Shown here in pieces: positions 34,065 to 46,100 of a DNA stretch of 64,000 bases. Positions within the stretch are counted from its first letter, which is position 1, and each line of letters opens with the position of its first letter. The notes below the pieces were generated by a model, which saw only the letters and a program-made list of their open reading frames with translations, was not told the DNA's origin and made no database searches. This stretch comes from Hymenobacter sp. 5317J-9 (lineage in GTDB: Bacteria; Bacteroidota; Bacteroidia; Cytophagales; Hymenobacteraceae), in NCBI RefSeq assembly GCF_022921075.1, contig NZ_CP095050.1, positions 682,001-746,000 of the forward strand, read 5' to 3'. The translations under genes were made by a program, and so were the position numbers.

Positions 34065-34898
34065 ATGTCCGGCCCGTTCCCCATCAATTTCCTGCGCTTC
34101 GGCTGGATTGACGCGGCCGACGTGTTGCTGGTGACGGTGCTGCTCTACCAGCTCTACAAGCTGCTGCGCGGCTCGGTGGCCCTCAACGTGGCCCTCGGGC
34201 TGATTTCGTTCTACGTGCTTTACCTGCTGGTGAAAGCCACCGGCATGGAGCTGCTCACCAAGATTCTGGGACAGTTTATGAGCGTGGGCGTGCTGGCCAG
34301 CATCATTTTGTTTCAGCAGGAAATCCGGCGGTTTTTGCTGAGTGTGGGCAAGGCCACCGCCCTCGAGCGCATGCGCGGCTGGACCTGGGGCCGACCCGCC
34401 GAGGCCGCGCCGCTCTCGGTGGGCCCGTTTGTGGAAGCGGCCAAAAGCCTCTCCAATAAGTACACCGGCGCCCTCATCTGCTTCGCTCAGGCCTCGGACC
34501 TCACCTCGTTTGCCGAGTCCGGCGACCGCCTCGACGCCGAAATCAGCAAGCGCCTGCTGCTGTCCATCTTCAACAAAACCTCGCCCCTGCACGACGGCGC
34601 CGTGATAGTGGCCGGCGGCCGCCTGCAGGCCGCGCGCTGCATCCTGCCGGTGAGCGAAAACCCCGACGTGCCGGCCTCGCTGGGCCTGCGCCACCGCGCC
34701 GCCATCGGCCTGAGCGAAATCACCGACGCCGTGGTGCTGGTGGTGAGCGAGGAAACCGGCGCCATGAGCCTGGTGCGCCACGGCGAAGTGCACCGCAACC
34801 TGGCCACCGCCGAGCTGCGCGCCCGCCTCAACGAGTGGCTGCTCAGCAGCGCCGGCCGTCCCGCCGCGGTACCGGCCAAGTCGGAGGCCGCGGCCTAA
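34065..34898 (+). CDS. cdaA: Diadenylate cyclase (membrane type)
   Basis: A 277-residue enzyme making the second messenger c-di-AMP from two ATP. Three N-terminal membrane helices (ADVLLVTVLLYQLYKLL, ALNVALGLISFYVLYLLV, FMSVGVLASIILF) precede the cyclase domain with its active-site motifs LHDGAVIV and GLRHRAAIGLSE, both complete. Length and layout match CdaA/DacA. The usual Bacteroidota context next to folP is seen here as well, which supports the call. A near-consensus -7 element (TACCTTTT) precedes the gene by about 25 bases. A Pro/Ala-rich tail of 15 residues follows the cyclase domain. Confidence 0.95.
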   Translation: MSGPFPINFLRFGWIDAADVLLVTVLLYQLYKLLRGSVALNVALGLISFYVLYLLVKATGMELLTKILGQFMSVGVLASIILFQQEIRRFLLSVGKATALERMRGWTWGRPAEAAPLSVGPFVEAAKSLSNKYTGALICFAQASDLTSFAESGDRLDAEISKRLLLSIFNKTSPLHDGAVIVAGGRLQAARCILPVSENPDVPASLGLRHRAAIGLSEITDAVVLVVSEETGAMSLVRHGEVHRNLATAELRARLNEWLLSSAGRPAAVPAKSEAAA

Positions 34899-35323
34899 CC
34901 CCGGCCCGTTCCTGCCGCCTGAAGGACTGCTGCTGAAGGATGTAAGCAGGAGCTACGTGCCGCGAGCATGGGGCTAAATCCGACCAGGCGCAAGCGAAAG
35001 CGCCGTTGCCGCATAGTGCCAGGCAAAATTGATGATGGCCTTGTAGGTGCTGATATTCAGCTGTATGCGTGGGTTAAAAAGTCAATAATCTAGTTTTTTC
35101 TATTAGGTTCCTGGCTCTGCGGTTTCTACTTTTCTACGAACAATTAGGTCGCCGGCCTGGCAAGCGGTGGGAAGTTTGCCCCTTGGCTTGGGGGCTGAGC
35201 CCATTGGGAAGTCCGGCGGGCGCCTGCTTGTTCCTTGGGGGTTCTGCCACCCGCTACCCTGTTGTTGCCTTCTGTTTTTCCCCTCTTCACCCACCGTATT
35301 CATTCACTTTTACCTTCTTTTTC
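34899..35323. other. Intergenic region without a convincing gene
   Basis: About 425 bases between cdaA and the T9SS gene. A minus-strand open stretch of about 35 codons near 34985-35085 has ordinary-looking composition (FNPRIQLNISTYKAIINFAW) and could be a worn gene remnant, but it has neither start nor length. The last 38 bases form the leader shared with the gene at 40170. No hairpin terminator was seen after cdaA. Confidence 0.5.
35286..35323 (+). promoter_or_regulatory. Conserved 38-base leader of tandem T9SS gene, copy 1
   Basis: TTCACCCACCGTATTC followed by TTCACTTTTACC lies directly before the ATG. The same sequence, with the same 38-base spacing, precedes the ATG at 40170. The protein-coding frame has no role here, so a shared 5' UTR or promoter element is likely. 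There is no strong Shine-Dalgarno sequence, as usual in Bacteroidota. Confidence 0.65.
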
Positions 35324-38300
35324 ATGCGGAGAAATTTACTTGACGAGTCGCAGCAGGTGCGGCTCGGAATCCTGGCGGTGCGCAAGCGCCTGCTGGGACT
35401 GCTCGGCGCGGGCGCCCTGCTGCTGAGCGGCACGGCCCACGCCCAAACCCCCACCACGGTTTTCAACGAGACCTTCGAAGGCGCCACCAACTCCTTCACC
35501 ATTGCCAACGGCACCCAGCTCAACCAGTGGTACGTGGGCACGGTGGCCGGCAACGGCCCCACCACGGCGGGCACCAAGGCGGCCTACATCTCCAACGACG
35601 CCGGGGTTAGCCACGCCTACACCCTCACCTCAACCACTCCCTCGGCGTTATCAGTGGTGCACATGTACCGCGACGTGACCTTCCCGGCTTCGCAAAACAT
35701 TGTGCAAGTCGGGTTCGACTGGCTGGCTGGTGGCGAAAGCACCTACGACTACATCCAGGTGTTTGTGGTGCCCACCACGGTGACGCCGGCCGCGGGCACG
35801 CAGCTCGTGAACGGTACCAACGGCGCCGTGCAGGTTGGCTCCAACATCAACCTGCAGGCTGCCTTTGGCCGCACCACCTTCCAGCTGCCGGCCAGCGTGG
35901 CCGGTACTACGCAACGCTTGGTCTTCACCTGGCGCAACGACAATTCGGGCGGCGTCCAGCCGCCGGCCGTCATTGACAACGTGACGGTGACGGCCCAGGC
36001 CGCCAGCCCCATCAGCGGCGCTTTCACCATCAACAACGCCCTGCCCACGGCGGGCACCAACTTCGCCAGCTTCACCGACGCGGCCACTCGCCTGAACCGG
36101 GACGGCATCAGCGGCCCCACCACCTTCACGGTATTGGGCGGGCCCTACACCGAGCAGTTTCTGCTGAACGACGTGGCCGGCACCGGCGCCAACAGCCCGT
36201 TGGTAATCAACGGCGGCGGTCATACCATCCAGTTTGCCTCCACCAACAGCAGCCAGCGCGCCGTGGTGCAGCTGAACGGCACCGACTACACCACCATCAA
36301 CAACCTGAACATCGACGCCACCGGCGCCGGTGCTTCGCCGGCGGCCACCTACGGCTACGGCATCCTGCTCACCAACGGCGCCGACAACGACCGCATCACC
36401 AACAACGTGGTGAACGCCGACATCGCCACCACGTCGAGCCTGTTTGCGGGCATTGCGGTGAGCGGCTCGACCACCAGCGTGTCGACGAGCGGTACGTCGG
36501 CCAACAACCTCACCATTGAGGGCAACACGGTGAACGGCGGCTATTACGGCATCACCTTGTTTGGCAACAGCACCGCCACGGCGTATGCTACCGGCAACAT
36601 CATCCGCAACAATGCGGTGAAGGACTTTTACAACTACGGCATCTATGTGGGCTACCAGGATGGCCTGCAGGTGGTTGGCAACGAGGTGGCCCGCCCCCTG
36701 CGCACCAACGGCTCCACGCTCTACGGCCTCTATTTCAGCGGCGGCTCGCGCAACTTGGCGGTGGAGAAAAACCGCTTCCACGATTTGTTCACGGGCAACC
36801 CCGCCTCGACCAGCACCGCCTACGTGCTGTACATCTCCACCGGCACCGTGCCCACGGCCACCACGCCCAACGATTTCGTGAACAACGTGTTCTACAACCT
36901 CACGGGTAGCGGCATTCAGTACATCATCTACAACACGGGTGGGGCTTACAGCCGGATTTACAACAATACCATCAGCAGCGACGACCAAGCGACGGCCACT
37001 ACGTCGACCACGTACGGCATTTACAGCTCGGGCACGGGTGCCGACATCAAGAACAACGTGGTGAGCGTGACGCGCACCGGTACCGGCACCAAGTACGGCC
37101 TGTACTACACCACCAACGCCCCGGCCAGCAACTACAACGACATTTACGTGCCCAACGGCAACGTGGGCTACTACACCGCGGCCTACGCCACGCTGACCGC
37201 CTGGCAGGCCGCCAACGGCAGCGCCTTCGACCAGAACAGCGTGTCAGTGGACCCGGCGTTTGTGAACGTCGGCACCGGCGACCTGACGCCCACCAACGTG
37301 GTGCTCAACAACGCCGGCACGCCGCTGGCCCGCGTGACCCAGGACATTACCGGCGCTCCCCGCGGCACCACCCCCGACCTGGGCGCCTACGAGTTTACGC
37401 CCGTGGCCATCGACGTGGCTCCCGTGAGCCTGCTCACGCCCGTGGCCGGCACCACCTGCTACGGCCCCGCCGAACCCGTGAGCGTACAGATTCGCAACGC
37501 CGGCACCTCGGCGCTGAACTTTGCCAGCAACCCGGCCACCGTGACGGCCGTGGTGACGCTGCCCGGCGGCACCACCACCACCCTGACCACGACCCTGAAC
37601 ACCGGCACCCTGGCCAGCGGTGCTTCCCAAATCGTGACCTTGGGCGGCACCCTGAACATGACGACGCTGGGCACCTACTCGTTTGCCATCACGGCCACCG
37701 TGACGGGCGACCTCAACACCGGCAACAACGCGCTCACGCCGGCCCCCACCCGCACGGCGGTGGCCCCCGTGGCCGGCACGCTTTCGCCCGCCAGCGCCGT
37801 CCTCTGCGTGAGCGGCACGGCGGCCCTCTCGGTGAGCGGCGTGGCCAACGGCGGCATTCAGTACCAGAGCAGCACCAGCGCCACCGGCACCTTCACCGAC
37901 ATTGCCGGCGCTACCGCTGCTACCTTCACCACGCCGGTGCTCAACAGCACCACCTACTACCGTGTGCGCACCACCTGCAACGGCAACACCGTGTATAGCA
38001 ACGTGGCAACGGTGACGGTGAACAACCCCGTGATAACGGCTGCTCCCTCGCCGGTGAGCACCTGCGCCGGCGGCACGGCCACGCTCTCGGCCACGGTGCC
38101 GGCCGGCGTGAGCGTGCGCTACTACACGGCTGCCACGGGCGGCACGCTGGTGGGCACGGGCAACCCCTTCACCACGCCGTCGCTGACGGCCAGCACCACC
38201 TACTACGCCGAAGCCTTCGCGGGCGGCACCGAAAACGTGGGGCCGACTTCCAACTCGCTGGGCGCGGGCGGGGCGTCAACTTTACCTACGCCATGACCTT

Positions 38301-39747
38301 CAACGTGCTGTCGCCGACCACCCTGACGGGCGTGTACGTGTACCCCACCGCCGCAGGCGTGAGCAACATTCAGCTGCTCAACAGCGCCGGCACCGTGCTG
38401 CAAGCCTACCAGGCCACGTTCACGGCGGCCGATTTGAACGTGAAGACCTTCGTGCCGCTGAACTTCTCCCTGCTTGCCGGTACCGGCCTGCGCCTGAGCA
38501 TGACCTCGACGGGTTCGACGGCCAGCCTGTACCGCAACACGGCCGGCGCCGTGTACCCCTACACCTCGCCGAGCGGCAACGTGAGCATCACGGGCAACAC
38601 CTTCGACCCGGTGTACTACTACTATTTCTACGACTGGCGCCTGGGTTCGGAGTGCGTTAGCGGTGCTACGCGCACGCCCATCCAGGTGAACGTGACGGCG
38701 GGCCTGGTGGCCTCGCTCGCGGCCACGGCGGCTACCAGCTGCGGCACGGCCCCGGTGGCCCTGAGCGGCAGCATTGCCGGCACGGCCACGGGTGCTACCT
38801 ACACCAGCACGGGCACGGGCACGTTCTCGCCCAACGCCACCACGCTCAACGCCACCTACACGCCTTCGGCCGCCGACGTGGCCGCCGGCACCGTCACCAT
38901 CACCCTGACCCCCACCGGCCCGGCCGCGTCCTGCACCAAGACGGCCCAGTTCGTGCTCACCCTCACGGCGCCGCCGGCTTCGGGCTTTAGCTACCCAGCC
39001 GGCACCTATTGCACGGGCGCCAACGCCACCATTGCGCCGGTGCTGGCGCCGGGTGCGCAGGCGGGCACCTTCACGGCCTCGGGCTTCGGCCTGCGGATTG
39101 ACCCAGTTTCGGGCATCATCAACCTGGCCAACACCAACATCGACGGCACCTTCACCATCACCAACTCGGTGTCCGTCACGGGGGCTTGCAGCGGCGCTTC
39201 GTCCTCCACCACCACCGTCACCATCAACCCGGGCGTGGCCCAGCCCACGCTCACGGCCACGCCGCAGGCGGGCGGTGCCGTGCTGCTGAGCACGCCGGCC
39301 CTGGTGGGCGCCACCTACCAGTTCTTCAAGGGCACGCCGGCCGTGGCCGTGGGCCCGCCCAGCAGCGCCAACACGCTGCTGCTGGCCGCCGGCACCCAGT
39401 CCGGCGCCTACACCGTGGTGGTGACCTCGACTACGGGCTGCTCGTCCATCCCCTCGGCGCCGGTGTCGGTGGTGGTGACGGGCACCCAGACGGCCACCCT
39501 GAACGGCGTGAGCCTGCGCGTGTTCCCCAACCCGACGGCCGACGGCCGCCTGCGCGTGGAGTTGAGCGGCATCAACGCCAAAGCCTCGCAGCTGCGCGTG
39601 TTCAACGCCTTGGGCCAGGTGGTGCACGCCGGCTCGCTGGCCGTGGGCACCGAGTCGCTCAATCTGAGCAAGCTGGCGGCGGGCGTGTACACGCTGCGCG
39701 TGCAAACCGCGGAAGGCGTGCTCACGCAGCGCATCGTGCGGGAATAG
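35324..39747 (+). CDS. Large T9SS surface adhesin-like protein (frameshifted)
   Basis: About 1474 residues if repaired. After a signal peptide (RLLGLLGAGALLLSGTAHAQ) comes a cleaved-adhesin/choice-of-anchor-J-like domain (FNETFEGATNSFTIANGTQL, residues 40-220). A right-handed beta-helix of N-rich repeats follows (to about 690), then a CARDB-like domain (QIRNAGTSALNFASNP), Ig-like modules and a type-A sorting domain (FPNPTADGRLRVEL, LAAGVYTLRVQTAEG). The frame shifts near 38271: the first part ends at 38296 and the rest continues as the frame containing 38293-39747. One extra G in the GGGG at 38270-38273 restores AGGVNFTYAMTF, analogous to the intact paralogue at 40170. Surface display through T9SS is expected. 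Confidence 0.85.
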
Positions 39748-39767
39748 CCCGGCGCTTCGCGTAACTG

Positions 39768-39803
39768 AAAAGCCCCGCTGGCCAGCCGCCAGCGGGGCTT
39801 TTT
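39768..39803 (+). terminator. Rho-independent terminator of the first tandem T9SS gene
   Basis: AAAAGCCCCGCTGG pairs with CCAGCGGGGCTTTTT around a 7-base loop. It is almost identical to the terminator at 46736, including 20 bases of upstream sequence. From here to 40131 the DNA is non-coding with no other feature I can support. Confidence 0.92.
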
Positions 39804-40131
39804 CATGGGTGCCTGAGGCCGCGGTGGCAGGCAATCGGGGGTGGAATTGGAGCGGAAAGTATTGCCGGCCGAAACCGCGTTGAGCATCGCAAGCCAAGGC
39901 AGCTAGTCAATGAGAGGCCTTTGAGTTGGATATTGGTAAGTAGTTAGCCCGCTGCCTTTTCTGCGTAATCGCCGCTGCAAACAATGCAACATTAGGATGC
40001 TGCATATTTTAGCTATACTTTCGACTTGCACAGTCGTGGCCGCAGGGAATACCGTTTTTGCCTTATCCCGAAGGGCAATGCCAGCGGTGTACCGGTAGGC
40101 GCGCTGACTACTTTCTACCCTCTCTCCCTTT

Positions 40132-40169
40132 TTCACCCACCGTATTCTTTCACTTTTACCGTCGTTTTT
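40132..40169 (+). promoter_or_regulatory. Conserved 38-base leader of tandem T9SS gene, copy 2
   Basis: TTCACCCACCGTATTC then TTTCACTTTTACC, with the same distance to the ATG as the copy at 35286. It supports common regulation and a shared origin of the two genes. Confidence 0.65.
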
Positions 40170-43100
40170 ATGCGAAAAAATTTACTTGGCGAACCGCAGC
40201 AGGTGCGGTTCGGAGGCCTAGCGACGCGCAAGCGGCTGCTGGGGTTGCTGGGCGCAGGCGCACTGCTGCTCAGTAGCTTGAGTGCACAGGCGCAGCTGTC
40301 GGGCGCCAAATCCATTCCCGGCGATTACGCCACGGTAGCGGCGGCCGTCACGGCCCTGAACGCGCAAGGCGTGGGCACGGGCGGGGTCACCTTCAACATC
40401 GCCCCGGGCTACACCGAAACGGCTGCCAACGTGCTCATCACGGCCAGCGGCACGGCGGCCAACCCCATCGTGTTCCAGAAAGGCGCCGGCACGGGCGCCA
40501 GCCCGGTCATCACGGGCGGGACGGGCGTCTCGACCACGCTCGACGCCATTTTCACGCTGCAGGGCGCCGACTACGTCACCTTCGACGGCCTGACCCTGGT
40601 AGACCCCGCGGCCAACGCCACCGCTACCACCCAAATAGAATGGGGCTTCGCCCTGCTGAAAACCAGCACGCCCGCCGTGGATGGCTGCCAGAACGTGGTG
40701 ATTCGGAACTGCTCCATCACGCTGCAGAAAGGCACGGCCACGTCGGGCATCTACTCGGCCAACCACACGCCGGCCAGCACCACCGCGTTGGCGCCCACGG
40801 CGCTGTCGGGCACCAACTCCAACAACAAGTTCTACGGCAACACCATCAGCCGCGTCAACAACGGCATTTACGTGGCCGGCTACGCGGCGGCCAGCCCCTA
40901 CCTGTACTACGACCAGGGCAACGAAATCGGCAGCGTGCTGAGCGGCACCGCCGCCACCGGCAACACCATCACCGACTACGGCACCACCACCACGGCCTAC
41001 GGCATCTACTCCATCTACCAGCACGGGGTGAAGGTGCAGGGCAACACCGTGACCAGCACCACGGCCACTACTACCACGGGCCCCACCAGCACGCTGTATG
41101 GCATTCTGGTGACGACCGGCGGCAGCGCCGACATTCTGGGCAACAACGTGACGGTGAATACCAACACGGCGACCTCGACGAGCTACGGCATTCAGAACGG
41201 TAGCGGCGTGAACGGCCTGAACGGGGCCGCTTCGACGGTGAACATGGGCAACAACAGCCTGAGCATGAACTCGACCACCACCACTTCGGGGGTGTTCTAC
41301 GGCGTGTACAACACCTCGTCGCTGCCCAACCTGAACGTATTCGGCAACACCGTCAGCAACTGGAACCGCACGGGCACGTCGGCGTTCAACTACCTGCTCT
41401 ACATCAGCACCAGCCCCACCGCCACGCTGAACGTGTACAACAACACCATCAGCGACATCACAACGACGGGGGCCACCAGCGGCATCTACGGCTACTATGG
41501 CTTCCCGGCCAGCACGGCGGCCACGCAGTATTACGGCAACACCATCCAGAACGTGACCTGCGACGGCAACACGCTCTATGGCATGTACCTGAGTGGCGGT
41601 GGCAACGTGGACGTGTACCGCAACCGCGTGTCGGGCCTCACGGCCAACGGCGCCACGGCCACCATCTACGGCATCTACACCACGGGCACCACCACCACGC
41701 TGACCAACAACCTGATTGGCGACTTCAAGGCCCCTGCCGCTTCGAACACCACTGCCCTCACTGGCCTGTACCTGGCCGGCGGCACCACGGTGAATGCCCA
41801 GTACAACACCATCTACCTCAACGGCAGCAGCTCGGGCGCCAACTTCGGCACCTCGGGCATCTACTTCACCTCCACGGCCACCACGCTCGTGACCCTGCGC
41901 AACAACGTGGTGGTGAACACCTCCACGGCCGCCGGCACGGGCAGCACCGTTGCCCTGCGCCGCTCGGGTGGCTCGGCGGGCGTTGCGCCCATCAACCTGA
42001 CCACCGCCACCAACAACAACCTGTACTACGCCGGCTCGCCGGCCACCACCGGCAACCTGATATACGGCGAAGGCACGGGCACCCTCACCAACGGCTTGTC
42101 GACACTGGCCGACTACAAGAGTTTTCTGAGCGACCGCGAAGTGGTTTCGGTGACCGAGAATGTGCCCTTCGTGAGCACCGTGGGCACCAACGCCAACTTC
42201 TTGAAGGTGAGTACCACCACGCCCACGCAGGTGGAAGGCGGTGGCACCCCCATCAGCGGCATCACCACCGACTACGCCAACGCCACGCGCAGCGCCACCA
42301 CGCCCGACCTGGGCGCCTACGAAGGCACTTACCAGCCGCTCGACCTCACCGGCCCGGCCATCCTGAACGCCACGCTCAGCAACACCAACAGCACCGCTAA
42401 CCGCACGCTGGTGGTCACCATCAGCGACGCGGCCGGCGTGGCCACGGGCGCCAACGCCCCGCGCCTGTACTACCGCAAAGGCACCAGCGGTGCCTACGTG
42501 TTTGTGAACGCCACGAGCGTGAGCGGCAACCAGTACACCTTCACCCTGAACTACACCCTGATTGGCGGCGTGACCACGGGGGACGTGGTGCAGTACTACG
42601 TGGCGGCCCAGGACCTGGCCACCACGCCCAACGTGAGCACGGCCCCCAACGGCGGTGGCAGCGGCGCCACGCCGCCCGGCACCACGGCCCCGGCCACGCC
42701 CGGCTCGTTCCAGATTGTGGGCGTGCTCAGCGGCATTTATTACGTGGGCACCTCCACGCCCCCGGCCGGCACCCCCGCCGACCGCGTGTACCCGACCCTG
42801 ACCGCCGCCGCCAATGCCTACAACGTGAACGTGCTGGGCGGCGCGGTGACGTTCTACCTGCTCGATGCGACCTATTCGACGGCGGAGACTTTCCCCATTG
42901 TGTTCAACGCCAACGCCTCGGCCTCGGCCACGAACACGGCCCGTTTCAGCCCCTACACGGGCGTGACGAGCACCATCACGGGGGCAGCCAACAGCCTGCT
43001 CCAGTTTAAGGCCACCACCTACCTCACCTTCGACGGCTCGAACGTGGTGGGCGGCACCCAGCGCAACCTCACGCTGAACAACACCCAGACCACGGCGGCG

Positions 43101-46100
43101 GGCGTCATCATTGTGGGCAGCCAGGGCGCGGGCAACGGCACGTCGTTCGTGGCCCTGCGCAATATGAACCTGCGCGGCGGCGCCAACGGCAACTCGGCTT
43201 CGTTCGGCATCCTGGTTTCGGCCACGCCGACGGGCACGCCCGCCACGGGCACCGGCGCCGACAACGACAACCTGACCATCCAGAACAACTCGATTTCGGG
43301 CGTGTACTACGGCATTTATGCCGGCGGCACCGCGGCCGTGAGCGCCGGCGGCCTCGACGGCCTGACCGTTTCGAACAACCTGATTGGGCCGGCCACGGCT
43401 GCCGCGGCCGACAACATCGGCAACACCGGCCTGTACCTGACCAACGCCGTGAACCCGGTGGTGACCGGCAACACGGTGCGCAACGTGGTGGCCTCGGCCA
43501 CTACCTACGGCATGAACTTCCCGGCCGGCGTGAACGGCGCCACGGTGAGCCAGAACGTCGTCAGCAACGTCTCGACCAGCAGCACCAACGCCTACGGCAT
43601 CTACCTGGGTACGAACTTCATCAACGGCGTGGTGGACCGCAACCGCATTGAAACCGTGGTGGGCGCGCCCACCGGCGGCTACGGCGGCAAAGGCATCGAC
43701 ATCGCCACCGGCAACGCCACCAGCAACCTGGTGGTGAGCAACAACCTGGTGTCGGGCATGAACGGCTCGGGCTGGAGCACCCTCACCTCCGACGCCATCA
43801 TCGGCATCCGCGTGAGCAGCGGCTCGGGCATCACCGTGGCCTACAACTCGGTTAACCTGTACGGCAACTACCTCACGGTTCCCACCAGCACTTACCTCTC
43901 GGCGGCGCTGTTTGTGAACACGGGCGCCACCAACCTGACCGTGGCCAACAACGTGCTGGTGAACTCGCTCGTGACTGGAGGAACCACCGCCAGCGTAGCT
44001 TACTCGTTCTACACCTACGCGCCGACCTCGGCCTACAACGTGCTCAACAGCAACGACTACTACGTGGCGGGCGCCCAGGGCGTGCTGGCCAACGTGGGCG
44101 GCACGGGCGGCATCTCGGCCACCACGGCCGTGGCCACGCTGGCCGCGCTGCAAACGGCCACGGGCAAAGACGCCAGCTCGGTGAGCGTGGACCCCATCTT
44201 CGCCTCCAACACCGACCTGCAGAGCAGCCAGCCGGCGCTCAACAACGTGGGTACGCCGGTGGCCGGCATCACCACGGACTTCAACGGCGCCGCGCGTTCG
44301 GCCACCACGCCCGACATCGGGGCCTACGAGTTTACGCCCCAACCCATCGACATTGCCGCCAGTGCGCTGGTGTCACCGGTGAACTCGGGCACCTCGACCT
44401 GCTTCGGGGCTAATACGCCCGTGACGGTGCAGGTGCGCAACAACGGCACCGCGACGCTCAACTTTGCCACCAACCCGCTCACGGTGACGGTGGTCATCAC
44501 GGGTCCTGCCGGCACCACGCCCCAAACGCTGACGCAAGTCATCAGCACGGGCACGCTGGCGTCGACGGCCACGCAGAACGTCACCCTGACCAGCCTGGCC
44601 AACTTCACCACGCTCGGCACCTATACGTTCTCGGTGACCACCACCGTGACCGGCGACCAGAACGCCGCCAACAACGTGCTGACCCCGGCCGCCACCCTCA
44701 ACGTGGTGGCTCCGGTGGCCGGCACGCTCTCGCCCTCGACGTACTCGATTTGCGTGAGCGGTGCCACCACCCTGACCCTGGCCGGCGCCGCCAACGGCGA
44801 CATCCAGTACCAGAGCAGCACCAGCGCCACGGGGCCGTTCACCAACATCAGCGGGGCCACGTCGGCCAGCTACACCACGCCCACCCTCACCAGCACCACC
44901 TACTACCGGGCCGTGGTGAGCTGCGGCGCCAACTCGGCTACCTCGAACGTATCGGCCGTGCTGGTGAACAACCCGGTGATTTCGGCGGCTCCCTCGCCGG
45001 TGAGCACCTGCGCCGGCGCTACCGCCTCGCTCTCGGCCACGGTGCCCACGGGCGTGAACGTGCGCTACTTCACCACCGCCACCGGCGGCACGGCCATCGG
45101 CACCGGCAACCCCTTCGTGACCCCGGCCCTCACGGCCAGCACCACGTACTACGCCGAAGCCTTTGCCGGCAACCAGGAAAACGTGGGCAAGCCCTCCACC
45201 ACGGGCACCGACGGCACCAACACCATCGGCGGTCTGTACTTCACGGCCACGGCCCCCACGGTTATCACCAACGTGACGGTGTACCGCACGGCCAACGCCG
45301 CTGCTGGCACGGCTACCATTCAGCTGCTGAACGGCAGCACGACCACCGGCACGCCGGTGGCCAGCGTCACGGTGCCGGTGCCGGCCAACACCACGGCCGC
45401 CATCTCGCCCACGGTGCTCACGCTGAACCTGGCGGTGCCCGCCGCCGGCCAGTACACGCTGTACCTGAGCGCCGCCACGCCGAGCCTCATCCGCGACTTC
45501 AGCAGCACGCCGCAGCCGGCCACGGCGTATCCGTACACCTCGCCGAGCGGGCTGGTGACCATCACCAACTCGACGCTGGGCACCGACTACTACTATTTCT
45601 TCTACAACTGGCAGATTGGTAGCGAGTGCATCGGCGCCACGCGCACGCCCATCCAGGTGAACGTGACGCCCGGCCTGGTGGCCTCGCTGCCGGTGTCGGC
45701 CTTCACGAGCTGCGGCCAGACGCCGTATCAGCTGAACGGCAGCATTGCCGGCACGGCCACGGGCGCTACCTACACTAGCACGGGCACGGGCACGTTCTCG
45801 CCCAACGCCACCACGCTCAACGCCACCTACACGCCCTCGGCCGCCGACGTGGCCGCCGGCACCGTCACCATCACCCTGACCCCCACCGGCCCGGCCGCGC
45901 CGTGCACCTCCACGGGCCGCGTGGTGCTCACTCTGCAGGCGGCGCCCAACGCGGCGTTCTCGTACCCCGCCGGCACGTACTGCACCAACTCGCCGGTGAC
46001 GGTGGCCCCGGTGCTGGCCCCCGGCGCGGTGGCTGGCACGTTTGGCACCACGGGCATTGGCTTGCGCATCGACCCCGTGACGGGCGTGATTAACCTGGCC

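Noticed and set aside
34985..35085. Possible transposase remnant on the minus strand
   Set aside because: Only about 35 open codons, no terminal repeats and no convincing match.
40218..44342. 1374-codon minus-strand open frame (and the similar one at 44373-46802)
   Set aside because: Both are shadows of the high-GC T9SS gene with Gly/Arg/Val/His-only composition.
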